A model generated the notes under the pieces. That model was not told the DNA's origin. It searched no databases and worked only from the letters and a program-made list of their open reading frames with translations. The translations under genes were made by a program, and so were the position numbers. Of a stretch of DNA of 15,050 bases, positions 14,947 to 15,050 are shown piece by piece. Numbering within the stretch: the first letter of the stretch is position 1; each line of letters begins with the position of its first letter. Source of the stretch: an uncultured Clostridia bacterium (lineage in GTDB: Bacteria > Bacillota > Clostridia > Oscillospirales > Acutalibacteraceae); assembly GCA_945869905.1 (NCBI GenBank), contig CAMBQD010000004.1, positions 1-15,050 on the forward strand. The letters are read 5' to 3'.

Positions 14947-15050
14947 ATGAAAGATTACAGTATTGCAGAACGAATTTTTTATTCAATCAGGGGTAATGTA
15001 AAAGCACTTTTTACTGAACGTCTGATTATTCCGTTAGCTGTCAGTTTTGC
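14947..15050 (+). CDS. N-terminal start of an unidentified, probably membrane protein (partial)
   Basis: The ATG begins one base after the previous stop. Only 34 residues are in the window: MKDYSIAERIFYSIRGN, then VKALFTERLIIPLAVSF. The pattern of a short charged, amphipathic start followed by a hydrophobic segment that begins at about residue 27 suggests a membrane protein with a cytoplasmic N-terminus. An exporter, polymerase or chain-length protein would suit the locus, but nothing in these residues identifies a family. Confidence 0.55.
   Translation, partial: MKDYSIAERIFYSIRGNVKALFTERLIIPLAVSF

Overview
The window is a stretch of an exopolysaccharide or capsule biosynthesis cluster, all on the + strand and very densely packed (gaps of at most about 40 bases, several overlaps). 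It most likely comes from an anaerobic low-GC Gram-positive bacterium of the Clostridia type. The support for this is strong AAGGAG-type ribosome binding sites, an F420-hydrogenase-beta-like iron-sulfur protein of the kind common in anaerobes, and a secreted protein with a Gram-positive-style signal peptide and Ig-like repeats of a clostridial type. The exact taxon cannot be read from the sequence.

Layout. At the left edge is the tail of an unidentified membrane protein (1-132). It is followed by a polysaccharide pyruvyl transferase family protein (164-1282), an FrhB-like protein with two 4Fe-4S motifs (1293-2501), two GT4 glycosyltransferases (2520-3746 and 3743-4825) and a UDP-glucuronate 4-epimerase-like SDR enzyme (4841-5866). 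A more AT-rich stretch then begins: a hexapeptide-repeat acetyltransferase (5871-6383), UDP-glucose 6-dehydrogenase (6405-7580, closer to average composition), a Wzy/O-antigen-ligase-like polymerase (7618-8892), a second, divergent pyruvyl transferase (8929-9999) and a Wzx-like flippase (9989-11503). The last complete gene (11520-14945) encodes a secreted 1141-residue protein with three Ig-like domains and a long LVIVD-type beta-propeller region. The start of another, probably membrane-associated, protein runs off the right edge (14947-15050).

How the genes work together (inference from families): the dehydrogenase and the epimerase would supply UDP-glucuronate and UDP-galacturonate. The glycosyltransferases would build a lipid-linked repeat unit, which the acetyltransferase and the two pyruvyl transferase family proteins could decorate. 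The flippase would export the unit and the polymerase would join units outside. The product would be an acidic polymer. The FrhB-like protein has no settled place in this scheme, and neither does the secreted Ig/propeller protein; these two are the most interesting parts. No initiating sugar-phosphate transferase, chain-length regulator or transcriptional regulator is in the window, so the cluster extends beyond it. No tRNA, rRNA, CRISPR array, transposase or convincing terminator was seen, and there is no gene-free stretch over 300 bases.
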